A DNA stretch of 64,000 nucleotides from CAMPJU01 sp036675265 (GCA_036675265.1 JAKFFJ010000073.1:124001-188000); one strand, 5' to 3'. Numbered from the stretch's first letter, positions 28,191 to 36,660 are shown. Translations and numbers: made by a program. The notes: generated from the sequence alone by a model not told the origin.

Positions 28191-28934
28191 ATGGCTGAAA
28201 ACGACTCCCAGCGCTCGATGCGCCTGGCCCTGCTCATCGATGCCGACAACAGCAATCCCGCCCGCCTGCCGCAGCTGCTCGCCGAGATCACCAAGTACGG
28301 CACCGCCAGCGTGCGGCGCGCCTACGGCAACTGGACGTCGGGGCACCTGGGCGGATGGAAGAGCGGCCTGCTCGACCATTCGATCCAGCCGATCCAGCAG
28401 TTCAACTACACGACGGGCAAGAACGCGACCGACAGTGCCCTGATCATCGACGCGATGGACCTGTTGTACACGGGCCGGCTGGACGGGTTCTGCATCGCCT
28501 CGTCCGACAGCGACTTCACCCGCCTGGCCGCGCGGATCCGCGAGCAGGGCCTGGTGGTCTACGGCTTCGGCGAGCGCAAGACGCCCCATCCCTTCGTGGC
28601 GGCCTGCGACAAGTTCATCTACACCGAATTGCTCGGCGATGACGAGGAGAAGCCGGCAAAGGCGACGAAGAAGTCCACCCCGACGCTCGTCAAGGACCGC
28701 ACGCTGGGCAACCTGTTGCGCAAGGCGGTCGACGCCGCGTCGGACGACAGCGGATGGGCGCAGCTCGGCGCGATCGGCAGCAACCTGCAGCGGTTGGCCC
28801 CGGACTTCGACTCCCGCACCTACGGCTACAAGAAGCTGCGCGACCTCGTGCAGGCGCAGGGCGGCTTCCAGGTCGAGGAGCGGTCCGGCGCGGACGGGCG
28901 CAGCAACGCCGTCTACATCCGCGCGAAGGCCTGA
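28191..28934 (+). CDS. NYN-domain nuclease-like protein with C-terminal OST-HTH/LOTUS domain
   Basis: A 247-residue protein of the LabA/PIN-like group. The NYN domain (residues about 10-150) has acidic residues expected of a metal-dependent RNase: LLIDADN (Asp17, Asp19), KNATDSALIIDAMD and CIASSDSDFTRLA. A lysine-rich linker (160-170) leads to an OST-HTH/LOTUS domain (about 172-245: LGNLLRKAVDAAS, GYKKLRDLVQAQGGFQVEER) that binds RNA in relatives. The bacterial substrate is unknown. It is four bases downstream of the PQQ dehydrogenase with GGAG before ATG, and is followed by a family A palindrome. Confidence 0.88.
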   Translation: MAENDSQRSMRLALLIDADNSNPARLPQLLAEITKYGTASVRRAYGNWTSGHLGGWKSGLLDHSIQPIQQFNYTTGKNATDSALIIDAMDLLYTGRLDGFCIASSDSDFTRLAARIREQGLVVYGFGERKTPHPFVAACDKFIYTELLGDDEEKPAKATKKSTPTLVKDRTLGNLLRKAVDAASDDSGWAQLGAIGSNLQRLAPDFDSRTYGYKKLRDLVQAQGGFQVEERSGADGRSNAVYIRAKA

Positions 28935-28945
28935 CGCCGCGACCC

Positions 28946-29008
28946 TGTGGGAGCCGGCACGCCGGCGAAGCCTTTCGCGAAGAGCTCGCCGCCATGGCGG
29001 CTCCTACA
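28946..29008. repeat. REP-like intergenic inverted repeat, family A (second copy)
   Basis: Left arm TGTGGGAGCCGGCACGCCGG (28946 on) and right arm ending GGCGGCTCCTACA (to 29008) are imperfectly complementary, with a 17-base loop. The ends match the copy at 8107-8163. It lies between two convergent genes and slightly overlaps the stop of the DUF488 gene, so it could also end transcription. Confidence 0.7.
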
Positions 29009-29561
29009 GGAGCTTCTCCTGCACCGCATACGTCAGCCTGCCGCCAACCACGCGCGCGGGCTTGGTGAAGGGGTGCGCCTCCGTGCGCGTGGGTGTCATC
29101 AGGTGCAGCACCGTCCAGCCGCGCGCCTTGAAGTCGTCCGAGATCAGCGCGCGATGGCATTGCCACCACATGGCCTCGGCGCACATGACCGCCGTCGGTT
29201 CGCGCCGTGCCAACGCCGCGAGGGCATCGCGGGCGGCCTGCCAGGGCGCGGTCTCCATGTAGTCCGCGTAGCCACGGAAGCTGGTGTTGCGCCAGGCGTC
29301 ATTGTGCGAGTCGGGCTCGGGCCGGCGGCGCCCGCCCAGGTCCACCATCGGGACGTAGGCGATCCCCGCATCGGGAAGCGCGCGCGCCATGGTTTCGCCC
29401 GAGAACTGGGGGTTGCGGCGGGAGCCCGCGAACCGCCGTACGTCCACCAGCGACCGGATGCCGGCCTCGCGCAGCATCCCGACGAACACCTCCCACTCGC
29501 GCGTGGAGTGGCCGATGGTCCAGAGCGTTGCGGACGGGTCCATCGGCGCAGTGTCGACCAT
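29004..29561 (-). CDS. DUF488 domain protein
   Basis: A 185-residue cytoplasmic protein of the DUF488 family (function unknown). Family landmarks are TIGHSTREWEVFVGMLREAG near the N-terminus, SLVDVRRFAGSRRNPQFS, and a C-terminal MCAEAMWWQCHRALISD segment whose Cys and His are conserved in this group. Start at ATG 29561 gives the family's usual length. No operon partner is evident: family A and family B palindromes flank it on either side. Confidence 0.85.
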   Translation of the reverse strand: MVDTAPMDPSATLWTIGHSTREWEVFVGMLREAGIRSLVDVRRFAGSRRNPQFSGETMARALPDAGIAYVPMVDLGGRRRPEPDSHNDAWRNTSFRGYADYMETAPWQAARDALAALARREPTAVMCAEAMWWQCHRALISDDFKARGWTVLHLMTPTRTEAHPFTKPARVVGGRLTYAVQEKLL

Positions 29562-29576
29562 CTGGGCTCAACGTCC

Positions 29577-29639
29577 CGTCATTCCCGCGCAGGCGGGAAT
29601 CCAGCTCCTTTGTGGATCCCCGCCTTCGCGGGGATGACG
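29577..29639. repeat. Intergenic palindrome, family B (copy 1)
   Basis: Left arm CGTCATTCCCGCGCAGGCGG (29577 on) and right arm CCCCGCCTTCGCGGGGATGA (to 29639) form a long imperfect inverted repeat; each arm also has its own CCCGC…GCGGG hairpin. It sits between the divergent DUF488 and ABC1-kinase genes. Related copies are at 34154, 55354 and 59227. Confidence 0.75.
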
Positions 29640-29673
29640 GCATGGGATGAAACGCCCTTGACGCGGCGGCCAC

Positions 29674-29679
29674 TAGGCT
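29674..29679 (+). promoter_or_regulatory. Putative -10 element of the ABC1/UbiB-family gene (TAGGCT)
   Basis: TAGGCT is followed by seven bases and an ATG at 29687, the same geometry as other putative leaderless starts. The AAGGAG Shine-Dalgarno that serves the second ATG (29705) lies downstream of this box, so a short-leader mRNA is equally possible. Confidence 0.35.
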
Positions 29680-29704
29680 GGCGCGAATGGAAGGAGACGC
29701 CACC

Positions 29705-31378
29705 ATGACCGCTGCGCCGACCGGCGTTGCCCGCACCGCACAGATCCTGGGCTTCCTGCTCAAGTACCGGAGCGCGGGCGTGTTCACCGGGCTGGACATG
29801 GACGCCGCCGCCTCGCAGGTGGACGAGCCGCCGCCGGCTGCCGGCACCCCCGAACAGTTCGTCAACGACCTGGAAGCCCTGGGCCCCACGTTCGTCAAGA
29901 TCGGCCAGGCGCTGTCGACGCGGCCGGACATGGTGCCGCCCGCCTACCTCGAGGCGCTGGAGCGGATGCAGGACAACGTGGCGCCGGTCCCCTTCGACGA
30001 GATCCGCGAGGTCGTCGAGCAGGCCCTTGGCGTGCGCCTGACCAAGCCCTTCGCGGCATTCGACGAGGAGCCGATCGGCTGCGCCTCGCTGGCGCAGGTC
30101 CACCGGGCCAGCCTGCGCGACGGGCGGCAAGTGGCGGTCAAGGTCCAGCGGCCGGACATCGAGCCCCTGATCCGCTCGGACCTGGACGCGATCGCCGCGC
30201 TGGCAAAGCGCGCCGACCAGCACACCCGCATGGGCCGCGACGTGCATTTCGCCGACTGGGTCCAGGAATTCCGCCGCGCGCTGCTGGGCGAACTCGACTA
30301 CCGCGTCGAGGCCGAGAACCTGGAGCGCTTCGGCAAGCACCTGCGCGACTACCCGGAATTGCACGTGCCCGCGCCCGTGTGGGACCTGTGCGGCGACAAG
30401 GTCCTGACCATGGAACTGGTGGAAGGCACGAAGGTCACCGAGGTCTCGGGGCTGCGTCGCACCGAGGAGCGCATGGACGACCTGGCCGGCGCGTTGCTGC
30501 GGGGCTACCTGGACCAGGTGTTCGTGCATGGCGAGATCCATGCCGACCCCCATCCCGGCAACCTGCTGGTGACCAACGACGGGCGGCTCGCGCTGTTCGA
30601 CCTGGGCATGATCGCGCACGTGCCGCCGCGCATGCGCGAGCGGCTGCTGAAGCTGCTGTTCGCCGCGGTCGACGGTCGCGGCGAGGCGGTCGCCAACGAG
30701 ACCATCGCGATGGGCACCCGCCTGGAGCACTTCGATGCGGGACGCTACCAGCGCGAGGTCGGCCAGATGGTCGCGCGCTACGCCGCCCACTCGTCGAGCC
30801 AGACCGTGTCGGAGGGCCGGCTGATGCTCGACCTCGTGCGCCTGGGAACCGCATGCGGCCTGCGCACGCCGCCGGAGCTCAGCCTGCTCGGCAAGACGCT
30901 GCTCAACCTGGAACGCGTCGCCGACGCGCTGGCGCCGGAACTGGACGTGCGCGAGGTGGTGGAAGGACACCTGGACGAGATCATGCGCGGCCGGTTGCGC
31001 AAGGCGTTGTCGCCTTCGCACATCGCCACCGAGCTGATGGAGATCCAGGGCCTGCTGCGCGATGCCCCCAGGAAACTGTCGGACCTGTTGTCGCTGTTGG
31101 CCGACAACCGGTTCCAGGTGCAGGTCGGTGGCCTGGGGGAGCTGATGGAAGGCCTCCAGAAGATCGCGAACCGGATCGCCGCCGGCGTGATCACGGCCTC
31201 GCTCATCGTCGGTGCCGCGCTGATGATGCGTGTCGATACCGGCGCGCGGCTGCTCGGCTACCCCGCCATCGCGCTCGTGCTGTTCCTGGTCGGCGCCGGA
31301 CTGGGCATCACCATCGTGGTCAACTCGCTGCGCAGCGACCGCAAGGCCAAGCCGAAGGAGGAGCGCGGGCCGGATTGA
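29705..31378 (+). CDS. ABC1/UbiB-family atypical kinase-like protein
   Basis: About 557 residues of the ABC1/ADCK/UbiB family, which supports ubiquinone or isoprenoid lipid metabolism through an atypical ATPase/kinase fold. Seen are FVKIGQALSTRPDMVP (KxGQ motif), the alanine-rich loop as CASLAQVHRA, VAVKVQRP (ATP lysine), the catalytic HGEIHADPHPGNLLV with FDLGMIA metal site, and two C-terminal membrane helices. UbiB proper is usually in a ubiE-ubiJ-ubiB cluster, which is not here, so this is probably a paralogue. The start at 29705 has AAGGAG upstream; ATG 29687 is in frame and would add six residues. Confidence 0.87.
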   Translation: MTAAPTGVARTAQILGFLLKYRSAGVFTGLDMDAAASQVDEPPPAAGTPEQFVNDLEALGPTFVKIGQALSTRPDMVPPAYLEALERMQDNVAPVPFDEIREVVEQALGVRLTKPFAAFDEEPIGCASLAQVHRASLRDGRQVAVKVQRPDIEPLIRSDLDAIAALAKRADQHTRMGRDVHFADWVQEFRRALLGELDYRVEAENLERFGKHLRDYPELHVPAPVWDLCGDKVLTMELVEGTKVTEVSGLRRTEERMDDLAGALLRGYLDQVFVHGEIHADPHPGNLLVTNDGRLALFDLGMIAHVPPRMRERLLKLLFAAVDGRGEAVANETIAMGTRLEHFDAGRYQREVGQMVARYAAHSSSQTVSEGRLMLDLVRLGTACGLRTPPELSLLGKTLLNLERVADALAPELDVREVVEGHLDEIMRGRLRKALSPSHIATELMEIQGLLRDAPRKLSDLLSLLADNRFQVQVGGLGELMEGLQKIANRIAAGVITASLIVGAALMMRVDTGARLLGYPAIALVLFLVGAGLGITIVVNSLRSDRKAKPKEERGPD

Positions 31379-31421
31379 CGCGGCCGGCGCCTATACTCGG
31401 GCCGCCCTCCCGGAGCCGCTC

Positions 31422-33260
31422 TTGGCCGACCAGCGTGCCACCAAGCTCGACCGTCCCGTCGATCCCGCGCTCGACCATGTGCTCGGGCCGCAAGACGCGC
31501 CGCTGACCCTGGTCGAATACGGCAGCTACGTCTGTCCCTCCTGCCACGTCGCGCATGACGTGGTCGCCAACCTGCGCGACCGGTTCGGCGACCGGTTGCG
31601 GTACGTCTTCAGGCACCGTCCGCTGGCGGGGAGCGAAGACGCCGTCCGCGCCGCGGCGCTCGCAGAATACGCGGACCGGACGGGCGACCGCTTCTGGGAA
31701 GTCCACGACGCGCTGATGCGCCGTGGCCCCACGTTCGACGAGGCCGAGTTCGTCGAGATCGCCGAAGCCTTCGGCCTGCCCCGGCCCGACGCCCTTGACC
31801 AGGACGTCCTCGGACAGTCGACGCAGCGCGTCCGCGCGGACCGTGCGAGCGCCGAGCGCAGCGGTGCGCTGGTCTCGCCGACCTTCTACATCAACGACCG
31901 TCGCTACGAAGGGGCGTGGGACGAGTCCTCGCTCGCCGAGGCGCTGCTCGGGTCGCTCGGCCACCGCGTGCATGCCGCGACGCTGGACTTCGTGCGCTGG
32001 GGGCCATCGTCCGGCCTTTCGCTGCTGCTGATGACGGTGCTCGCCCTGCTGCTGGCCAATTCGCCGGCGGGGCCCGCGTTCCTGGCGTTCTGGGACACGC
32101 CGCTGGGCCTCGGCCTGGGCGATGCCGTCTTCTCGCTCACGTTGCTGCAATGGATCAATGACGGCCTGCTGTCGGTGTTCTTCCTGGTCGTGGGGCTGGA
32201 GATCAAGCGCGAGTTCACCATCGGCCGGCTCGCCTCCAGGCGTGCCGCGGCCCTGCCGGTCGCCGGTGCGATCGGTGGCATGGTGCTGCCCGCCACGCTC
32301 TACTTGCTGCTCGCACCGCCGGGGCTGGCGCACGGCTGGGGCATGACCATTGCCACCGACACGGCGTTCGCGATCGCGCTCATCGTCTTCCTCGGCCCGC
32401 GCGTGCCGGTCGAGTTGCGGGTGTTCCTCACCGCGGCGGTGATCATCGACGACCTCGTCGCGATCGGCGTGGTCGCGCTCTTCTATTCCGGCGCCCTGGA
32501 CTTCGCCTGGCTCGCCGCGGCCGCGGCGACCACGGTGCTGCTCGCCGGCCTCAACCGCTGGCGCGTGCACCGCGCCCTGCCCTACGCGGTGCTCGGCGTG
32601 GTGCTGTGGGCCTGCCTGCACGAGGGCGGCATCCATGCGACCCTGGCCGGCGTGGTGCTGGCCCTGGTGACACCCACGCGCCCGCCGCCGAACCTCCGCG
32701 CGCTCAACGCACAGGCCGAACTCGTGTTCCGCGCGGAGACCGCCTATCGCGGCAGCGATGCCCTGATGCGGCACGGGCCGTCCGAGCCCTCGATGCGGAT
32801 GCTCGACGCGATCCACGACCGCATCGAATCGCCGGCCGCCAAGCTGATGCGGTCCGCGGAACCCTGGTCGAGCTACGTGATCCTCCCGCTGTTCGCGTTC
32901 GCCAACGCCGGCGTGGTGCTGGGCGGCGACGTGCTGGCCGGCCACGGCGCGCTGGTGGCGGCGATCGTCACCGGGCTGGTGATCGGCAAGCCCGTCGGGA
33001 TCGTCACAGCCGCCTGGCTGGCTGCGCGGCTCGGGCTGGCGATGAAGCCCGATGCCTACGACTGGCGCCAGCTCGCGGGCGCAGGCGCGCTGGCCGGCAT
33101 CGGCTTCACGATGTCGATGTTCATCGCCGCCCAGGCCTTCCCGGACCCGGGCGAATTCACCGCGGCGCGGATCGCGATCTTCGCCGCCTCGCTGCTGGCG
33201 GGCGTCGCCGGCACCCTGATCCTGTGGCCCCGCGCGAAACGGCAGGAGGACGCAACATGA
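31422..33260 (+). CDS. nhaA: Fusion of DsbA/thioredoxin-like domain and NhaA Na+/H+ antiporter
   Basis: A 612-residue protein beginning at TTG 31422 (only usable start near). Residues 1-180 are a DsbA-like thioredoxin fold with active site Cys38-Pro-Ser-Cys41 and a cis-Pro-type SPTFYIN loop, but no signal peptide, so the domain should be cytoplasmic. Residues about 190-605 are a full NhaA antiporter: IATDTAFAIAL with Asp313, and VIIDDLVAIG with the ion-binding pair Asp343-Asp344, and about 11-12 helices. NhaA exports Na+ or Li+ using the proton gradient and controls pH. NhaA-thioredoxin fusions are known in some bacteria; a redox or folding role is unproven. The ATGA overlap with pirin shows coupling. 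Confidence 0.9.
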   Translation: MADQRATKLDRPVDPALDHVLGPQDAPLTLVEYGSYVCPSCHVAHDVVANLRDRFGDRLRYVFRHRPLAGSEDAVRAAALAEYADRTGDRFWEVHDALMRRGPTFDEAEFVEIAEAFGLPRPDALDQDVLGQSTQRVRADRASAERSGALVSPTFYINDRRYEGAWDESSLAEALLGSLGHRVHAATLDFVRWGPSSGLSLLLMTVLALLLANSPAGPAFLAFWDTPLGLGLGDAVFSLTLLQWINDGLLSVFFLVVGLEIKREFTIGRLASRRAAALPVAGAIGGMVLPATLYLLLAPPGLAHGWGMTIATDTAFAIALIVFLGPRVPVELRVFLTAAVIIDDLVAIGVVALFYSGALDFAWLAAAAATTVLLAGLNRWRVHRALPYAVLGVVLWACLHEGGIHATLAGVVLALVTPTRPPPNLRALNAQAELVFRAETAYRGSDALMRHGPSEPSMRMLDAIHDRIESPAAKLMRSAEPWSSYVILPLFAFANAGVVLGGDVLAGHGALVAAIVTGLVIGKPVGIVTAAWLAARLGLAMKPDAYDWRQLAGAGALAGIGFTMSMFIAAQAFPDPGEFTAARIAIFAASLLAGVAGTLILWPRAKRQEDAT

Positions 33261-34150
33261 TCGAACTGGTGATCGAACAGCGCCGCAAGGACCTCGGGGG
33301 TTTCGAGGTCGGCCGCGTGCTGCCGTACATGAAGCGGCGGATGGTCGGCCCCTTCATCTTCTTCGACCACATGGGCCCGGTGGACTTCCCGCCGGGGATT
33401 CCGCGCAGCGTGGACGTTCGACCCCACCCGCACATCGGGTTGTCGACCGTCAGCTACCTCTTCGCAGGCGAGATGACCCACCGCGACAGCGTCGGCTCCG
33501 AGCAGGACATCATCGCGGGCGAAGTCAACTGGATGACCGCTGGCCGTGGCATTACGCATTCGGAGCGCTTCGAGCGCTTCCGTCGCGAAGGCGGGCACAT
33601 GGACGGCATCCAGGCCTGGGTCGCGCTGCCGCGCGAGGACGAGGCGTGCGCGCCCGCGTTCGCGCACCACGGCGCCGAGGACCTGCCGACCTACGAAAGC
33701 GGCGGGATGTGGGCGCGCCTGGTCGCGGGCGAGGCCTTTGGCGCGAAGGCGGCGGTGCGCACGCACTCGCCGATGTTCTACGTGCACTGGAAGCTGGATG
33801 CCGGCGCACAGGGGCAGTTGCCCGCGCAGTACCCCGAGCGTGCCGCATATATCGCCAGTGGCGAGGTGGAGGTCGAAGGCCAGGTGCACGGTGCCGGCCG
33901 CATGCTGGTGTTCTCGCCTGGACGGCCGGTGCTGTTCACCGCGCGGGCGCCGTCGGTGGTGATGCTGCTGGGCGGGGAACCGGTGGGCGAGCGCTTCATC
34001 GAGTGGAACTTCGTGTCCAGCTCGAAGGACCGCATCGAGCAGGCCAAGGCCGACTGGCGCGCCGGCCGCATGAAGCTGCCGGACCTGGACAACGACGAGT
34101 TCATCCCGCTGCCCGAAGACCCGCCCCCGCCCCCGAACCCGATGTCCTGA
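33257..34150 (+). CDS. Pirin-family bicupin
   Basis: A 297-residue iron-binding bicupin. The N-terminal cupin carries the metal motif HPHIGLSTVSYLFAGEMTHRDSVG and later ITHSER, and the C-terminal cupin follows from about residue 165. Some bacterial pirins act as quercetin dioxygenases or modulate central metabolism; the role here is open. It ends in a run of prolines and acidic residues (PEDPPPPPNP). The ATG overlaps the NhaA stop (ATGA), so the two are translationally coupled. A family B palindrome follows. Confidence 0.9.
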   Translation: MIELVIEQRRKDLGGFEVGRVLPYMKRRMVGPFIFFDHMGPVDFPPGIPRSVDVRPHPHIGLSTVSYLFAGEMTHRDSVGSEQDIIAGEVNWMTAGRGITHSERFERFRREGGHMDGIQAWVALPREDEACAPAFAHHGAEDLPTYESGGMWARLVAGEAFGAKAAVRTHSPMFYVHWKLDAGAQGQLPAQYPERAAYIASGEVEVEGQVHGAGRMLVFSPGRPVLFTARAPSVVMLLGGEPVGERFIEWNFVSSSKDRIEQAKADWRAGRMKLPDLDNDEFIPLPEDPPPPPNPMS

Positions 34151-34153
34151 ACC

Positions 34154-34208
34154 CGTCGTCCCCGCGCAGGCGGGGACCCATGGATTCCCGCCTGCGCGGG
34201 AATGACAG
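34154..34208. repeat. Intergenic palindrome, family B (copy 2)
   Basis: Arms CGTCGTCCCCGCGCAGGCGG and CCCGCCTGCGCGGGAATGAC face each other between pirin and the M28 peptidase. The right arm ends 17 bases before the peptidase ATG at 34226 and leaves only the Shine-Dalgarno between them. Confidence 0.75.
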
Positions 34209-34225
34209 ATCACTGGAGCCAGACC

Positions 34226-35593
34226 ATGCGCTTGATGCTTGCCGCCGCCCTCGCCACCGCCCTCGCCTCGCCCGCCGCCGCGCAGGTGCCCCCGGCCACG
34301 AAGCCCGAGCTGCGCGACATCGCCACCGCGCCCTCGGCCGGACGCATCGAGGCGGACATCCGCAAGTTGGTGTCGTTCGGCACGCGCCATACCCTGTCGG
34401 AAACGGAATCGGAGACGCGCGGCATCGGCGCGGCCCGTCGCTGGATCCATGCGGAGTTCGAGCGCATCTCGGCCGCGTGCGGCGGCTGCCTGGAGGTGCG
34501 CTACTCGCGCGACATGGTGTCCGGCGAGGAGCGCATCCCCGACCCGGTCGAGGTCGTCAGCGTCATCGCCATCCAGCGCGGCACCGCGGACCCGGGCCGG
34601 TACGTGGTCATGAGCGGCGACATCGATTCCCGCGTCAGCGACCCGATGAACTTCACGGACGATTCCCCGGGTGCCAACGACAACGCGTCCGGCGTGGCCG
34701 GCACGCTCGAGGCCGCCCGCGTGCTCACGCAGTACGACTTCCCCGGCACGATCGTCTATGCCGCGCTGGCCGGCGAGGAACAGGGCCTGTTCGGCGGCAA
34801 GATCCTCGCGGCGGAAGCGAAGGCCGCCGGATGGCGCATCGAGGCGGTCATCAACAACGACATGATCGGCAACATCAGCGGCATCAACGGCGTGACCGAC
34901 AACACCACCGCGCGCGTGTTTTCCGAAGGCACGCGCGTGGACGAGACGCCGGAAGAAGCGCGCATCCGCCGCTTCACCGGCGGCGAGGTCGACTCGCCCA
35001 GCCGCAACCTGGCGCGCTACATCGACCGCATGGCGGACCTGTACGTGCCGAACCTGGACACGATGATGGTCTACCGCCTGGACCGTTTCGGCCGCGGCGG
35101 CCACCACCGCCCGTTCAACGACGCGGGCTACCCGGCGGTGCGGATCATGGAGACGAACGAGCATTACGACCGGCAGCACCAGGACCTGCGCCAGGAGGAC
35201 GGGCGCGCCTACGGCGACACCATCGACGGCGTCGACTTCGACTACGCCGCCAAGCTCACCGCCCTCAACGCAGCCAGCCTCGCCGGCATGGCCTGGGCGC
35301 CGCCGCCGCCCGCCGACGTCACCATCGAGGGCGCCGTCAGCCCGGACACCACGTTGAAGTGGACGCGACCGCCGGCGGCGCAGGCGCCCAACCTGGCCGG
35401 CTACAAGGTGTACTGGCGCCTGACGACCGAACCGCAGTGGACCCACGGGGTGTACGTCGGCGACGTCACGACGCACACGCTGGAGAATGTCGTGATCGAC
35501 AACTATTTCTTCGGCGTGGCCGCGGTGGCGAAGGACGGCACCGAAAGCCCGGTCGTGTTCCCGGGCGCGGCCGGCAGCTTCGGCGGCTACTGA
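34226..35593 (+). CDS. M28-family secreted metallopeptidase
   Basis: About 455 residues, secreted: a signal peptide (residues 1-20, AAA-QVPP) and an M28 aminopeptidase domain (about 30-350), followed by a C-terminal fibronectin-III-like domain (about 365-455). Zinc ligands can be placed at Asp152 (GANDNASG), Glu184-Glu185 (GEEQG), NDMIGN and the terminal His in ETNEHYDR. The first ligand, normally the His of an SGHxDS motif, is Asp132 in SGDIDS, so that position is changed. GGAG before ATG 34226; the ATG at 34202 lies inside the palindrome and is unlikely. It probably trims N-terminal residues from peptides outside the cytoplasm. Confidence 0.85.
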   Translation: MRLMLAAALATALASPAAAQVPPATKPELRDIATAPSAGRIEADIRKLVSFGTRHTLSETESETRGIGAARRWIHAEFERISAACGGCLEVRYSRDMVSGEERIPDPVEVVSVIAIQRGTADPGRYVVMSGDIDSRVSDPMNFTDDSPGANDNASGVAGTLEAARVLTQYDFPGTIVYAALAGEEQGLFGGKILAAEAKAAGWRIEAVINNDMIGNISGINGVTDNTTARVFSEGTRVDETPEEARIRRFTGGEVDSPSRNLARYIDRMADLYVPNLDTMMVYRLDRFGRGGHHRPFNDAGYPAVRIMETNEHYDRQHQDLRQEDGRAYGDTIDGVDFDYAAKLTALNAASLAGMAWAPPPPADVTIEGAVSPDTTLKWTRPPAAQAPNLAGYKVYWRLTTEPQWTHGVYVGDVTTHTLENVVIDNYFFGVAAVAKDGTESPVVFPGAAGSFGGY

Positions 35594-36072
35594 TCGCCGG
35601 GCCTGCGGCCCCCGGGATTTCCGCCCGCCGGGACCGCCCGTTCGCGTGGCGGCAACGGTTCGGTTTCACCGTAGCGGAGCCAGCGGGAGGCTTCGTCCTC
35701 GTGGACGAACACGCGGGCGTCGAAGCCTGCGTCCTTGGCGTGCAATTCGCAGAATTCGACCGTGTCCAGCCCGCGCGGCTTCACGTGCGCGATGCGCACG
35801 TCCTGCAGGGCCGTCCCCGCCATCGCACCCACCAGCACGTGCCAGTCGTCCGGGCTCAGCGGCGGACCGCGCAGTTCGTCGACGAGCAGGACCGCGCGGG
35901 GCCGCGCGCGCACCTCGCGCAGCACCCTGGTCCAGTAGGCGATCGTGTTGGCCAGCGTGTTCGCGCCGGTGACGTGCACCCGCAGCCCCGCCGGGTGCGG
36001 CTGGAACTGGACCTCTAGGTCGCGCTGGGCAGGACGGGTCGTCACGCGCCCGGAGCCTACTCCCAACGCCAC
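35587..36072 (-). CDS. Conserved hypothetical protein (SpoIIAA/STAS-like fold suspected)
   Basis: A 161-codon frame with the coding bias of its neighbours; it overlaps the M28 gene tail by seven bases in convergent orientation. The core (residues about 20-140) has alternating strands and helices: VQFQPHPAGLRVHVTGANT, RPRAVLLVDELRG, DVRIAHVKP and DARVFVHEDEASRWLRYG. This order recalls STAS/SpoIIAA-like proteins, but no catalytic residue is evident and I cannot assign a role. The C-terminus (PPRERAVPAGGNPGGRRPGDQ) is low complexity. Confidence 0.7.
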   Translation of the reverse strand: MALGVGSGRVTTRPAQRDLEVQFQPHPAGLRVHVTGANTLANTIAYWTRVLREVRARPRAVLLVDELRGPPLSPDDWHVLVGAMAGTALQDVRIAHVKPRGLDTVEFCELHAKDAGFDARVFVHEDEASRWLRYGETEPLPPRERAVPAGGNPGGRRPGDQ

Positions 36073-36082
36073 GGCAAGGGGT

Positions 36083-36511
36083 TCAGTGCGCCTTGCCGGG
36101 CTCCGAGACCTCCTTCACGACTTCGGCGGTGGTCGCGTCCTTGCCGGCCAGCGCGATGTCGGCCTGGGCCACGATCCCGCTGATCCCGCCGCGGCCGTCG
36201 ACGATCACGACGCGCCGGATCTTGTTCTGCTCCATCAGCGCGCAGCAGTCGGCCAGGCTGCGGTCTTCCTGCACCGTGGCCACCGGGGAGGACATGCACT
36301 CGCCCACCGTCATGGTGGCCGGGTCGCAGCCCTGGGCCACGCCCCGCACGGCGATGTCCCGGTCGGTGATCACGCCGATCGGATGCCGCGCGCCGTCCAG
36401 CACCGGGATCTGCCCGCAATCGTTCTCGACCATGAGCCGCGCGGCCTCCTGGAGCGTCGTGCCCTGCGTGCAGCAGGCGGGATTGGGGGTCATTACAGAA
36501 CGGATTTCCAT
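36083..36511 (-). CDS. CBS-domain protein
   Basis: A 142-residue cytoplasmic protein made of two CBS repeats (residues about 5-60 and 70-130), the pair that binds adenine nucleotides such as AMP, ATP or SAM. Seen are MTPNPACCTQGTTLQEAARLM, GVITDRDI and the second copy CMSSPVATVQEDRSLADCC, VVIVDGRGGISGIVAQADIA. It is 10 bases upstream of the hypothetical gene at 35587 on the same strand and may form an operon with it. Four cysteines are in the protein, two of them adjacent (ACC). Confidence 0.88.
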   Translation of the reverse strand: MEIRSVMTPNPACCTQGTTLQEAARLMVENDCGQIPVLDGARHPIGVITDRDIAVRGVAQGCDPATMTVGECMSSPVATVQEDRSLADCCALMEQNKIRRVVIVDGRGGISGIVAQADIALAGKDATTAEVVKEVSEPGKAH

Positions 36512-36660
36512 GCGTGCGCTCCTCGTTGAAGGGGTCCGTCACCATGCCGCCACCGGGGTAGGCGCAGGGTGAACTGCCCGGGCAGCCCTGCCTTTCGTCA
36601 GGGGTCCCGGCCCGCGGCGATGCGGTAGGCTCGGCGTTCCCCTCGACGAGGAAGAGCCAC

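Noticed and set aside
29658..31397. TTGACG followed by TANNNT at 29658-29679 and 31375-31397, possible promoters
   Set aside because: Spacers are only 10-11 bases, too short for sigma70; the second TTGACG also overlaps the stop codon of the preceding gene. Shared bases TTGACGCGGC may be coincidence.
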